A stretch of 32,740 nucleotides of DNA from Burkholderiales bacterium (GCA_025358485.1 JANYJJ010000048.1:1-32740); one strand, 5' to 3'. Shown: positions 17,856 to 26,444, counted from the stretch's first letter. Translations and numbers: made by a program. The notes: generated by a model from the sequence alone, not told the origin.

Positions 17856-17939
17856 CCATTGCCTTCAGTCGAGTTGCCGTTGCGGATTCGATAAAGGCTA
17901 CCGCGCGAAGTCAGCTCAAGTTGCTACCAAACACGCTGT

Positions 17940-18750
17940 TGCACTTGCGTGCAATCCACCGCACGGCAGCAATTCACAACATCGGCAGGGTGCAAATCAG
18001 GGCAATCAGGGCCTTGCGGTGGGCGCATCCTGTCTTGCGCAGAGCGTCGCCCAAGCCGCAAGCCACCTCAATGCCTACATCCACGTGGCGAGCGATGTTG
18101 CAAACGATGTGGCGTCGGTTTCGGTCAACCCATCTGACGTGACTCAAACGCTGCGCGGCTGGCCCTTGGTGGTCAAAGACAACATCGACGTGGCTGGTAT
18201 GCCGACCACCGCAGGCAGCCGCGCTTTGACTGGCCACGTGCCCCAACTCAGCGCCAGCGCCGTCGCTCGCTTGCAGCAAGCCGGTGCGGTGGTGCTGGGC
18301 AAAACCAATCTGCATGAGTTTTGTTTTGGCATCACGTCCAACAACGGTGCCTTCGGGCCCGTGCGCAACCCGCATGCGCTTGACCGAATCGCCGGGGGCT
18401 CCAGTGGCGGCACCGCCAGCGCCATCGCGGCGGGATTGGCACCGGTGGGCATCGGATCGGACACGGCGGCTCGATGCGCATCCCCGCCGCGCTGTGCGGT
18501 GAAGACGACACGGTGGTGTTTTGCGGCGCGCCCACGCCGACCTTCCCAATCTTCACCCGCAACGTCGGCCCCGGCAGCGTGGCCGGTTTGCCCGGCATCA
18601 GCCTGCCCAAGGGGTTGCAACGACATGGGCTTGCCTTTGGGTTTGGCGCTGGACGGCCCAGCAGGCAGCGACCGGCGTCTGCTGGCGCTGGCCATGGCGG
18701 TGCAGGCTCTGATGCCTGCGATGCCGCTACCGGTGTATTCAAAGGGTCGC
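17940..18750 (+). pseudogene. Broken amidase (amidase-signature family, indoleacetamide-hydrolase-like)
   Basis: Amidase-signature hydrolases use a Ser-Ser-Lys triad. A clear N-terminal part is present (SHLNAYIH near 18062; VVKDNIDVAGMPTTAGS with the catalytic Lys; GGSSGGTASAIAAG near 18397). At about 18468 the conserved GSDTGGSMRIPAALCG is interrupted: one G is missing and the frame drops back by one. Directly after ALCG the sequence jumps to the C-terminal NVGPGSVAGLPGISLPKG, so well over 100 residues of the core are deleted. Near 18625 the frame shifts again, giving GLPLGLALDGPAGSDRRLLALA. No intact product is possible. The extreme N-terminus is unclear, so the start coordinate is approximate. 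It lies divergent from the antiporter. Confidence 0.85.
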
Positions 18751-18769
18751 GCACGATGGGCGAGGCCGC

Positions 18770-18940
18770 GTGCCTACTCGAAAAAAAACGGCGGAGCGGG
18801 AGGGCGTGCGCCTCAAGGCACAGGCCCGCTTGGACATCGGTGATGCGCAAGGTCGTTTCCTTCGCTCACCACCCAGGTTCGGCATCGGGCAAATAATGCG
18901 CCGACTGAGCGAGCGCTTTGCTGGCTTGAAAGGGCACTGA
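18770..18940 (+). CDS. Possible 56-residue basic protein coupled to the UbiH-family gene
   Basis: A GTG at 18770 with GAGG upstream opens a frame of 56 residues, rich in Arg/Lys with few acidic residues, ending FAGLKGH. Its TGA shares its last base with the ATG of the next gene (TGATG), the arrangement of translationally coupled genes, which is the main support. I do not recognise a family. Alternatively it is the surviving C-terminus of a larger gene lost in the same decay that broke the amidase, since the frame stays open back to 18713. Confidence 0.4.
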   Translation: MPTRKKTAEREGVRLKAQARLDIGDAQGRFLRSPPRFGIGQIMRRLSERFAGLKGH

Positions 18941-20190
18941 TGACAGCAGAACCTCGCATCGAAAATCGCACCGACTCGCCTCGGGTCAGCGGCTTGAATT
19001 TGGCGGTGATCGGTGCCGGGCCCGTGGGCTTGGCCTTGGCGCTGAAGGCCGCGCAAAGCTTGCCCACCGCGCGGGTCACTTTGTTCGATGCGCGGCCCTT
19101 GGACAAAGACGTATCCGGCGACCCGCGCACCTTGGCGTTGTCGCTGGGCAGCGTGCAAATGCTGGAGCGCATGGGCGCTTGGAATGCCGACGCCGCGCAG
19201 GCCATCTTGGAAGTGCATGTGTCGCAGCAACCGCCCTCGTTGGCAGGCCCGCTGGCAGGGTGGATCGGCGAGCCCGAAGTGCGCATCAGCGCCATCGACG
19301 AAGCTGTGCCGCTGCTGGGCGCAGTGCTCAGCTACGGTGCCATCGTCGCGCCGCTGCAAAAGGCTTGGGAGGCTGCGGTGGCGGCCGATTCGCAGAGCTC
19401 GCGCTCGCGCTTGAATTCGCGCCTGAATTCGCGTTTTGGTGTGCCGGTGGCGGCGCTGAAAGCCATCGACGCGGGTGTGGAGGTAGATGCAGGCATTGCC
19501 GATCGTTTCGACCTCGCTGTGGTCGCCGAAGGTGGAGTGTTTTCAGGTCAGGTGCGCAAAGCGGTGGCACACGACTATCGCCAAACAGCGTGGGTCGGCA
19601 CTGTGGCTTTGAAAAACGCCAAGCCCGGTGTGGCCTTCGAGCGCTTCACCCGCCACGGCCCTGCCGCCTTGTTGCCGCTCAAAGACGGCCGCGCCGCCTT
19701 GGTGTGGTGCGTCAACAGCGACGACGACCCTGTGGCCACGCTGAACGAAGCGCAGCGCTTGACGGTGCTCAACACAATTTTTCACCGCGAAGTGGGCGAG
19801 GTCACAGCGCTGTCGCCGCTCAAGCAATTTGCCCTCGGCCTGAACGCCGAACGCACCTTGACAGAAGGCCGCACCGTGCGCATCGGCAACGCCGCGCAAA
19901 CGCTGCACCCCGTGGCGGGGCAAGGTTTGAACTTGGGCCTGCGCGATGCGTTTGAGTTGATCGCTGCCCTGGCCAAGTCGAACGACATTGACGCCGTGTT
20001 GCGCCGCTTGGAATGGCAACGCGGCCCCGACCGCTGGGCCATGATCGCCGCCACCGATTTCCTCGCCCGCAGCTTCACCTGGAAGCTGCCCGGCGCAGGC
20101 ACCGCACGCGGTTTGGGTTTGGCCGCGCTGCAAGCCTTGGGGCCGGTGAAGTCGTTTGTGGCGAGGCAGATGATGTATGGGTCGCGCTGA
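18940..20190 (+). CDS. UbiH/UbiF/COQ6-family FAD-dependent monooxygenase
   Basis: Members hydroxylate the ubiquinone precursor ring or related aromatics using FAD and NAD(P)H. The 416-residue product has the N-terminal dinucleotide-binding motif VIGAGPVGLALAL (about 24-36), the RTLALSLGS family block, a DG-like segment in weakened form, and the second FAD motif RIGNAAQTLHPVAGQGLNLGLRDAFEL (split around residues 315-341), diagnostic for UbiH/VisC. A 12-bp duplication (19411-19434, LNSRLNSR) sits in a variable loop. Start at 18940 overlaps the preceding stop. Which ring position it would hydroxylate is not decidable. Confidence 0.88.
   Translation: MTAEPRIENRTDSPRVSGLNLAVIGAGPVGLALALKAAQSLPTARVTLFDARPLDKDVSGDPRTLALSLGSVQMLERMGAWNADAAQAILEVHVSQQPPSLAGPLAGWIGEPEVRISAIDEAVPLLGAVLSYGAIVAPLQKAWEAAVAADSQSSRSRLNSRLNSRFGVPVAALKAIDAGVEVDAGIADRFDLAVVAEGGVFSGQVRKAVAHDYRQTAWVGTVALKNAKPGVAFERFTRHGPAALLPLKDGRAALVWCVNSDDDPVATLNEAQRLTVLNTIFHREVGEVTALSPLKQFALGLNAERTLTEGRTVRIGNAAQTLHPVAGQGLNLGLRDAFELIAALAKSNDIDAVLRRLEWQRGPDRWAMIAATDFLARSFTWKLPGAGTARGLGLAALQALGPVKSFVARQMMYGSR
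19411..19434 (+). repeat. 12-bp tandem duplication in the UbiH-family gene
   Basis: TTGAATTCGCGC (19411-19422) and CTGAATTCGCGT (19423-19434) encode LNSR twice in a loop after an Ala/Ser-rich stretch. Two differences between the units indicate it is not very recent. Confidence 0.6.
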
Positions 20191-20283
20191 CAACGCTCGT
20201 TTCCACCTGTCCAGTCAACCCCTGAATGGATGAGAACCCACCCCTTGTTTGAGGGGAAATGATTTCTGGAATCGCCAGTTTGC

Positions 20284-20323
20284 TTGACACTGCTGTGAGT
20301 CAAAGCGAGCATGACATTTGTCA
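20284..20323 (+). promoter_or_regulatory. Two adjacent inverted repeats with TGAC/GTCA half-sites upstream of the PEP-CTERM gene
   Basis: TTGAC-N10-GTCAA (20284-20303) is followed by TGACA-TT-TGTCA (20312-20323), giving four TGAC-like half-sites in 40 bases, 33-72 bases before the start codon. TTGACA at 20284 could double as a -35 element, but no good -10 follows at the standard spacing. This could be a regulator-binding region; the regulator is unknown. Confidence 0.35.
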
Positions 20324-20355
20324 CATTCCGTTCTCACAAAATTACGAGGTTTTCC

Positions 20356-21099
20356 ATGAAATTACGCGTTTTAAAGACTTTCGTTGCTGCTTCGGCGCTG
20401 ATGGCTGCGGGTGCTTCCCAGGCGGTGATCGTTGACTTTGAAGGCGATATTGACACCACATTTGCTGGATTCGCGCCGCTGCTGGGGCACAACGACGAGA
20501 TCGTGAACAAGGGTTTTTACATAGACGCGCTGTCCAATTCCGCTGCACGTGTCAACGGCGATTTGGTCGGAGCCATCCTGAACGGCTCCGATTTGGCCGG
20601 TTCTTGCGCGGGCCTGACCTGCCCATCAAACAACTCCACCACTTTTTTGGCCGGCTTGAATGACGGGCTTTTCGCCATCGGTGCCGTTGGAGATGCACTG
20701 TTTCGTTTTGCCGGTTTTGACGCCAGCTTCATCGGCGCAGCAGGTGCTGCGCTGCCGACCGTCCCAGGCTTGGTTCGACTGCAAGGCATCACTGCCTCGG
20801 GCGGATCGGTGACGCAAACATTCAACCTGGGCGGCCCGAGCAGCACCGGTGCACTGAGCTTCAGAAGCTATGCAACCACAGGCGCATTTGCAACCACCCT
20901 GTTCCAGTATGTGTACATGTATGGTTTTGCTTGCAACGCAGCTGGCAGCTGCTCAGCGTTTTCCACTGACCAAGCACAGTTCGCAATTGATAACATCAAC
21001 GTGACCGCTGTGCCTGAGCCGTCAACTTGGGCGCTCATGTTGGGTGGTTTGGCCGCTGCGGCAGCCGTTCGTCGCCGCTCGGCCAAAGCCAATTCCTAA
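20356..21099 (+). CDS. PEP-CTERM-sorted exported protein
   Basis: The 247-residue precursor has a signal peptide (MKLRVLKTFVAASALMAAGASQA) and a classical C-terminal PEP-CTERM signal: VPEPSTWALM, a hydrophobic helix and a basic RRRS tail. In known systems exosortase cleaves at this signal and the protein goes to the exopolysaccharide-associated surface. Between the two signals lies a beta-rich, Gly/Ala/Ser/Phe-rich domain beginning VDFEGD, with two Cys pairs (CAGLTC and CNAAGSC) that could form disulfides. ATG at 20356 is preceded by CGAGG; an in-frame ATG at 20311 is less likely because it spoils the signal peptide. The peptidase gene follows after 24 bases. No exosortase gene is in the window. 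Confidence 0.9.
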   Translation: MKLRVLKTFVAASALMAAGASQAVIVDFEGDIDTTFAGFAPLLGHNDEIVNKGFYIDALSNSAARVNGDLVGAILNGSDLAGSCAGLTCPSNNSTTFLAGLNDGLFAIGAVGDALFRFAGFDASFIGAAGAALPTVPGLVRLQGITASGGSVTQTFNLGGPSSTGALSFRSYATTGAFATTLFQYVYMYGFACNAAGSCSAFSTDQAQFAIDNINVTAVPEPSTWALMLGGLAAAAAVRRRSAKANS

Positions 21100-21123
21100 C
21101 GCTTCACCACCGAGGAAAAATCA

Positions 21124-24100
21124 ATGATCAAAGCAAAACTGGCCGCATTCACTGCGATATCAGCGGCAGCGGTTCTGGCCTCAAGTTTGGCCGTGGCGAC
21201 CCCCAACGACGGCCGCAGAACCTACATCGTCCAACTCACTGACGAGCCCGCAGTGACTTACCAAGGCGGCGTGGCTGGCTTGGCTTCCACGCGTGCGCCT
21301 GCGGGCAGGAAATTTGAGTTCCAGCGCTCGGAAGTGCAAGCCTACGTGGGCCACTTGCGTCGCCAGCAAAGTGAGGTGGCGGCATCTGTGGGTCGCGCTC
21401 GGGTGCTTGCGAGCTATCACGCGGTGTTCAACGGCTTCTCGGCCCGCCTGACACCGGCCGAGGTTGCGAGCTTGCGCGCCAACAGCAAAGTCGCCAACGT
21501 GTTCGCGGACGAGGCCCGTCAAATGGACACCGTCAGTACGCCGCGCTTCTTGGGCCTGACGGCCCCGGGCGGCTTGTGGTCACAAACCGCCGGTGGTTCG
21601 CTCGTCAAGGGCGAAGGCATGGTCATTGGTGTGGTCGACGGCGGCATCTGGCCTGAAGGCCCGTCGTTCTTCGACCGGGTTGACAGTGAAACTGGTGCGC
21701 CCGTCAAAACCGGCGGAACACTGGCATACGGTCCGGCCCCGGCAACTTTCAAAGGCTCCTGCCAAGCAGGTGAGGGCTTCATCCCAGCGCGGGATTGCAA
21801 CAACAAACTGATCGGTGCGAAGTTCTACAGCGCCGGCTTCTTGGCGTCGGGCTTGGCCAAGAACTGGTCTGAGTTTTACTCGCCGCGCGACTCGATGGGC
21901 GGCAACTTGGCCCACGGCGGCCACGGCGACCACACCGCATCGACGGTGGCTGGTAACAGCGGCGTGCAAGCTGTTGTGAACGGCATTCCCATGGGCGCAC
22001 AGTCAGGCATGGCTCCGCGAGCTCGTGTGGCAGCCTACAAGGTGTGCTGGACGTATGACGATGCAACCGCAACCGACGGCACGGGCAGCAGAAACAGCTG
22101 CTTCAACTCAGATTCGGTGTCTGCCATTGACGACGCAGTGAAAGACGGCGTCAACGCCATCAATTACTCCATCAGCGGCTCACAAACCTCGTCAGCCGAC
22201 CCGGTTGAACAAGCGTTTTACCGCGCTGCGCTTGCCAACGTGTTCGTTGCCGCGTCTGCTGGCAACAGTGGGCCTGCCAACCAAGTAGCCCACATCAGCC
22301 CTTGGCTCACCACCGTGGGTGCTTCAACGCATGACCGCGCATTGACAGCAACCGTCACTTTGGGCAACGGTGCGAGCTATACGGGTGCGTCGGTCAACCT
22401 CACCGCGCTTCCTAATAAATCGATCATTCTTGCGTCCGGTGCTGCTTTGACCGATGTGACTGCCGCAAATGCCGACCTCTGCTATAGCTCTCCACCAACA
22501 CTCGACCCTGCCAAAGTGGCTGGCAAGATCGTCGTGTGCACCCGTGGCGTGAACGCCCGTGTTGACAAAAGCGCGGCCGTTTTTGCGGCGGGCGGCGTTG
22601 GCATGATCTTGGTTGACACCGGCGGCGGTTTGGTTGCCGAGGCGCACTCGGTGCCCACTGTGCACGTGAGCATGGCTGATGGCGCAGCCATTAAAACTTA
22701 CGCGGCTGGCACCGGTTCAGTGGCTTCACTGAGCGCATTTGGCGTTGGCTCAACACCGGCCCCGATCATGGCCAGCTTTTCTTCGCGCGGTCCCAACCAG
22801 GGCGACAGCAACATCCTCAAGCCCGACGTCACCGCTCCTGGTGTTGACGTGATTGCTGCCGTGTCGTCTGCTGGTGGCAGCACCGTTGCCGCAGCAACCG
22901 CATCGCGCAACGCCATCGCTGCCGGTACCTTGGTTCCGCCACCCGACTGGTCGTCTTACCAAGGCACGTCGATGTCCAGCCCTCACGTGGCAGGCATTGC
23001 ACTGTTGCTGAAGCAAGCCAACCCCACTTGGTCGCCCGCTGCCATCAAATCGGCGCTGATGACCACGGCCTACACAACCTTGGATGACGGCCAACCGGGT
23101 GCTGCCAACGGCAAACTTCCATGGGCACAAGGCGCGGGTCACATCGATCCGAACAAGGCCGTTGACCCTGGTTTGGTGTACGACGCGGGCAAGCTGGACT
23201 ACGACGCTTACCAGTGCAAAGTAAACCGTGCTTCCGTAACGACCGCCGATTGCGCTGCGTCGGGCACGCTGGGTGAAACCTACAACCTGAACTTGCCGTC
23301 GATCACGGTCGGTGCAGTTGTGGGCAGTGTGACGGTGACGCGCACGGTCACCAACGTCGGCAGCGCCTCTGCCACTTACACAGCGACAGCGCCAGTTCTG
23401 ACTGGTTTCACCGCAGTGGTCACGCCGTCAACCTTCACTTTGGCCCCTGGTGCCAAGCAAACCTTCACGGTCAAGCTGACCGCTGCGGGCGCGGTTGAAA
23501 ACGTGTGGAGCTTCGGTGCCTTGACCTGGACTGACGGCACCCACGTGGTTCGCAGCCCAGTGCAAGCACGCACCGGCAAGGCCATCGTGGCACCGGCAGA
23601 AATGACTGGCACCACAGCGTCGGGTACACGTCTGTTTACCGTGAAAACCGGTTTCGCGGGCCGCATGACCAGCATCAAAGGCGGCTTGAAAGACGTCGTA
23701 ATGTCTGCACCCATAACTCTGTCTCCAGGAAGTGCAAACTCGGCAGAGCTGAAGACAATTTGCACTGCGGGCGTTGACACATCCAATGTGAAGGTGATGA
23801 ACGTCACCATCCCTGCGGGTACCCTGGTCGCGAAGTTTGCGCTTCGCCAAGCAGATGTCGGCACCGCCGACGACGACTACGACATGATGTTGCTCAGCTC
23901 GACTGGTTCTAGCGTCTATTCGGGCAACGACGGCTCGAATGAGTCGGTACAGCTCGCAAGCCCGGCCGCGGGCAACTACAAAGTCTGCGTTTTGTTGTAC
24001 GGCGCGGCTGCTGGGGCCACCAGCAGCACATTCAAGCTGTCAAGCTGGATCGTGACCGCGGCCGACGTGGGTGGCAACTTCAACGTTTTGTTGCCGGGTC

Positions 24101-24240
24101 AAGTTTATGCAGCAGGCACGTCGACAGTGGGAATGGCCTGGTCAGGCTTGACCCCTGGCAAGCGCTACATGGGTGCGGTGCAATTCTTGGATCTGAGCGG
24201 TGTTGCTCAAGCGACCACCGTGCTGAGCGTGAATCCTTGA
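21124..24240 (+). CDS. Secreted S8 (subtilisin-like) serine peptidase, multidomain, 1038 residues
   Basis: After a signal peptide (residues 1-26, ending AVA) comes an I9-type propeptide (YIVQLTDEPAV ... SYHAVFNGFSARLT, to about 140). The S8 catalytic domain carries D172 (VVDGGIWPEG), H267 (GHGDHTAS), the oxyanion N381 (SAGNSGP) and S616 (GTSMSSPHVAG). A protease-associated (PA) domain is inserted between N381 and S616 (about 440-540), followed by a fibronectin III-like domain (TVTRTVTNVGSASATYT) and a C-terminal beta domain. This is the plant-cucumisin-like layout also found in bacterial secreted peptidases. The GAGGAAAA ribosome site and 24-base gap make it the second gene of an operon with the PEP-CTERM protein. 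There is no C-terminal sorting signal, so it is probably released. Confidence 0.93.
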   Translation: MIKAKLAAFTAISAAAVLASSLAVATPNDGRRTYIVQLTDEPAVTYQGGVAGLASTRAPAGRKFEFQRSEVQAYVGHLRRQQSEVAASVGRARVLASYHAVFNGFSARLTPAEVASLRANSKVANVFADEARQMDTVSTPRFLGLTAPGGLWSQTAGGSLVKGEGMVIGVVDGGIWPEGPSFFDRVDSETGAPVKTGGTLAYGPAPATFKGSCQAGEGFIPARDCNNKLIGAKFYSAGFLASGLAKNWSEFYSPRDSMGGNLAHGGHGDHTASTVAGNSGVQAVVNGIPMGAQSGMAPRARVAAYKVCWTYDDATATDGTGSRNSCFNSDSVSAIDDAVKDGVNAINYSISGSQTSSADPVEQAFYRAALANVFVAASAGNSGPANQVAHISPWLTTVGASTHDRALTATVTLGNGASYTGASVNLTALPNKSIILASGAALTDVTAANADLCYSSPPTLDPAKVAGKIVVCTRGVNARVDKSAAVFAAGGVGMILVDTGGGLVAEAHSVPTVHVSMADGAAIKTYAAGTGSVASLSAFGVGSTPAPIMASFSSRGPNQGDSNILKPDVTAPGVDVIAAVSSAGGSTVAAATASRNAIAAGTLVPPPDWSSYQGTSMSSPHVAGIALLLKQANPTWSPAAIKSALMTTAYTTLDDGQPGAANGKLPWAQGAGHIDPNKAVDPGLVYDAGKLDYDAYQCKVNRASVTTADCAASGTLGETYNLNLPSITVGAVVGSVTVTRTVTNVGSASATYTATAPVLTGFTAVVTPSTFTLAPGAKQTFTVKLTAAGAVENVWSFGALTWTDGTHVVRSPVQARTGKAIVAPAEMTGTTASGTRLFTVKTGFAGRMTSIKGGLKDVVMSAPITLSPGSANSAELKTICTAGVDTSNVKVMNVTIPAGTLVAKFALRQADVGTADDDYDMMLLSSTGSSVYSGNDGSNESVQLASPAAGNYKVCVLLYGAAAGATSSTFKLSSWIVTAADVGGNFNVLLPGQVYAAGTSTVGMAWSGLTPGKRYMGAVQFLDLSGVAQATTVLSVNP

Positions 24241-24294
24241 TGCCGTGAACTCTGTCCCGGCGTCTGTATGACATCGGGCTCTGAGAAACAATTC

Positions 24295-24334
24295 AAAAAG
24301 GGTCGCATGTCGAAAGACTTGCGACCCTTTTTTT
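24295..24334 (+). terminator. Strong intrinsic terminator after the S8 peptidase
   Basis: A 13-bp perfect stem (24295-24307 with 24320-24332) is extended inward by GTC/GAC around a GAAA tetraloop after one T-T mismatch. The 3' side runs into a T-tract of seven. Located 55 bases after the peptidase stop. Confidence 0.93.
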
Positions 24335-24424
24335 CTTGAGCCTTTGATGCGAACGAAGGCTATGCACTGCCAGCGCCTTGAACAAGTTGGCGTGTAAATT
24401 CAGGTGCGCTGCGGGAAGTTTTGC

Positions 24425-24442
24425 AGCGACGAATTCGTCGCT
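24425..24442. repeat. 18-bp perfect palindrome
   Basis: AGCGACGAATTCGTCGCT is exactly self-complementary with no spacer. It lies 31 bases beyond the minus-strand lipoprotein stop. As RNA it could fold only with a small strained loop and has no T-tract, so a protein-binding site is as plausible as a terminator. Confidence 0.4.
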
Positions 24443-24472
24443 TCGTGAGCAAGTCGCTCTATGCAGCGCCGC

Positions 24473-25087
24473 CTAAACCGCCCCGTTGCGCGACTTCGGC
24501 ACCACTTGGCAAACCCGCCTGCCATCGTCAACTCGCGGCCTGCACACCGCGCCCGGGTCTTGCGTGACGCTGCAATTCGAGCGCATGCCGCTGCGCTCAT
24601 TTTCATGCTCGCGCTCTAGCGAGTGCGCTGCGGCCAGTGCGGTCAGGCGGCTGCCGTTGCTGGCTTTGCTGGACCACGGCAAATACCCCTCAGGCCCGCC
24701 GCAGGCTTTGGCACCGACGCCCAGGGTGCGGCACTGCGCGTCGGTGTCGCACGCCGCATCGCCGATTTCAACTGCGATGTCGCGCATCAGGCTGGCGCTG
24801 CTGGTACTGGTAACAGGGCCGCCTGCGACCGTAGGCGAGCGGCCCGCAGTGCCGCTGCCAGTCGGCGCGCTCAGCACCGGGCCCTTCATGGTGGCAATCG
24901 GTGCCGTGTTGACTGACGCAGGTGCTTGAATCGATGTGGATGAACCAGTGGCTGACGGTGACGGTGACGACGACGGCGACGGCGAGAGTACGCAGGCCGC
25001 CAAGGTCATTGTGCTGAACAGAGCGGCGCAGGCGCTGGCGAGTGAATGGCGCGGCAAGATTGGCGCTGAGCAAGTTGGGTTTTTCAT
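24473..25087 (-). CDS. Putative lipoprotein of unknown function
   Basis: The 204-residue product has a lipoprotein signal with lipobox LAAC (C32), followed by a Ser/Pro/Thr-rich linker to about residue 100 coded partly by short GAC-GGT-like repeats (24955-24987). The folded C-terminal part (about 105-200) has conserved-looking cysteines (GDAACDTDAQCRTL, ACGGPEGY, NCSV, AVCRPR), six in all, suggesting a disulfide-stabilised domain. I recognise the CDTDAQCRTL...ACGGP pattern as recurring in uncharacterised proteobacterial exported proteins but know no function. It probably sits on the inner face of the outer membrane. It is convergent with the S8 peptidase operon. Confidence 0.75.
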   Translation of the reverse strand: MKNPTCSAPILPRHSLASACAALFSTMTLAACVLSPSPSSSPSPSATGSSTSIQAPASVNTAPIATMKGPVLSAPTGSGTAGRSPTVAGGPVTSTSSASLMRDIAVEIGDAACDTDAQCRTLGVGAKACGGPEGYLPWSSKASNGSRLTALAAAHSLEREHENERSGMRSNCSVTQDPGAVCRPRVDDGRRVCQVVPKSRNGAV

Positions 25088-25234
25088 GTCGCAATGGTCG
25101 CCTAAGCTTTAGAAATCTGCAAATTGAGTGGCCTACAAAACCACGCGCAAATTGACCAGCGAATTGCGTGTATAGCGACGTGCAAGACAGCCTGCGCGGC
25201 TTGCATTTGCCGTCACCGGGTTCATACTTCACAC

Positions 25235-25846
25235 GTGAGAAATCAAGCCGCAGACGCCCAACATTTGCAAACCGTCAGCGCCCGGTTTGGGGCCGGTGAA
25301 ATCACGCGCAACCAAGCGCGCATGGCGGTGATTGACCTCATTTTGCTGCGGCTGCATTGCTCGCGCGTGAGCTTGTGGCGCTTTGACGGCGAGCCCGTCA
25401 ATTTGTCGATGCTTTGCTTTGCTGCCAAAGAGGCGGGCGGCCCACTCGACACGGATGAAAAGCGCTTGGAGCTCTCGGAGTACCGAGACTACTTTGACGC
25501 CCTGATTCACCAAGGTGCCTATGTGTCGAACGACACCCTGCACGACCCCAACTTGCAAGCCATGCGCGGCAACTACTTGGAGCGTCATGGCGTGATGGCC
25601 ATGCTCGACGCCGCTTTTTTGGTGAACGGCCGCGTCTACGGCATGGCCTGCTGCGAACAAATTGGCAGCGTGCGTGTGTGGCGCGCCGATGAGCTGACTG
25701 ACTTGCGCGCCATCGTCACCAAGGTCACCATGTTGATGGCCAGCAGCAACGACCCGGCGCTGATGGGCGCGCCTTCTTTGCCGATGACGCCGCTGTCAGC
25801 CAGCCAGGAAGCTGACTTGAAGCGCTTCGATCAACGACGCCGCTGA
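25235..25846 (+). CDS. GAF-domain protein
   Basis: The 203-residue product is mostly one GAF domain (about 20-180): AVIDLILLRLHCSRVSLWRFDG, then the YRDYFDALIHQGAYVSNDTLHDP segment, and LNGRVYGMACCEQIGSVRVWRADEL-type strands typical of ligand- or light-sensing GAF folds. There is no output domain, so it would act through a partner or as a small-molecule binder. GTG at 25235 is chosen because the upstream part of the open frame (from 25124) is Cys/His-rich and unlike the domain; the ribosome site is weak for either. The short N-terminal helix could dimerise. Function unknown. Confidence 0.7.
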   Translation: MRNQAADAQHLQTVSARFGAGEITRNQARMAVIDLILLRLHCSRVSLWRFDGEPVNLSMLCFAAKEAGGPLDTDEKRLELSEYRDYFDALIHQGAYVSNDTLHDPNLQAMRGNYLERHGVMAMLDAAFLVNGRVYGMACCEQIGSVRVWRADELTDLRAIVTKVTMLMASSNDPALMGAPSLPMTPLSASQEADLKRFDQRRR

Positions 25847-25862
25847 AGCTTGCATTTGCCGC

Positions 25863-26393
25863 TCAAAGCGGCAGTTCGGTGAAGAACTTTCCACCGTGAT
25901 AAATCAACGGCTGTGCGCCTTCGCGGCGCAGACATCGCTCCACTTCACCCACAAAAATGATGTGGTCGCCTTCTTCGTATTGACTGCGGTTGAAGCACTC
26001 GAACACGGCGGCCACGCCCTGCAAGATGGGTGCGCCGCCCGCGCCTTCACCAAATTCCAAGCCGGCAAACCGGTCAACATCGCGGCGCGCAAAGCGCTCG
26101 GCCAGCTCGCGTTGGTCAGACGCCAAAATGTGAATGGCGTAGTGCGATCCGCGCGTGAAGGCGGGCATGGAACCGGCTTGGCGCGACAAGCTCCACAGCA
26201 CCAGCGGCGGGGTCAGTGACACCGAGTTGAAGGAGTTGGCGGTCAGGCCGACGCGCTCGCCGTTGGCATCGCGTCCGGTGACGATGGTCACGCCGGTGGC
26301 AAACGTGCCCAAGGCGGCGCGAAAGTCGGCAACTGAAAAGCTGGGGGGCAGGGCGGTGGCGGGTGCAGTTTGGTTTGGTGTGGAAGACGGCAT
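25863..26393 (-). CDS. Flavin reductase-like FMN-binding protein
   Basis: The 176-residue protein matches the flavin reductase domain of HpaC/NtaB-type short-chain reductases, which supply reduced FMN or FAD to monooxygenases. Visible signatures are the RAALGTFATGVTIVT start of the domain, LTANSFNSVSLTPPLVLWSL (FMN-phosphate region), FARRDVDRFAG and EEGDHIIFVGEV with the C-terminal GGKFF. I chose ATG at 26393 (MPSSTPN) with an AGG-containing leader over an in-frame ATG at 26429. The partner oxygenase is not adjacent; the UbiH-like enzyme 6 kb away uses NAD(P)H directly. Confidence 0.88.
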   Translation of the reverse strand: MPSSTPNQTAPATALPPSFSVADFRAALGTFATGVTIVTGRDANGERVGLTANSFNSVSLTPPLVLWSLSRQAGSMPAFTRGSHYAIHILASDQRELAERFARRDVDRFAGLEFGEGAGGAPILQGVAAVFECFNRSQYEEGDHIIFVGEVERCLRREGAQPLIYHGGKFFTELPL

Positions 26394-26444
26394 GTACCTA
26401 TTGTCCAAGATAGCGCATTCACCCGCCAACTCGCTATCAGCTGG

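Noticed and set aside
20268-20283. A sigma-54-like GG...GC pair upstream of the PEP-CTERM gene, of interest because some PEP-CTERM genes use sigma-54 promoters
   Set aside because: GG and GC are separated by 12 bases rather than the required 10, and the flanking consensus is poor.
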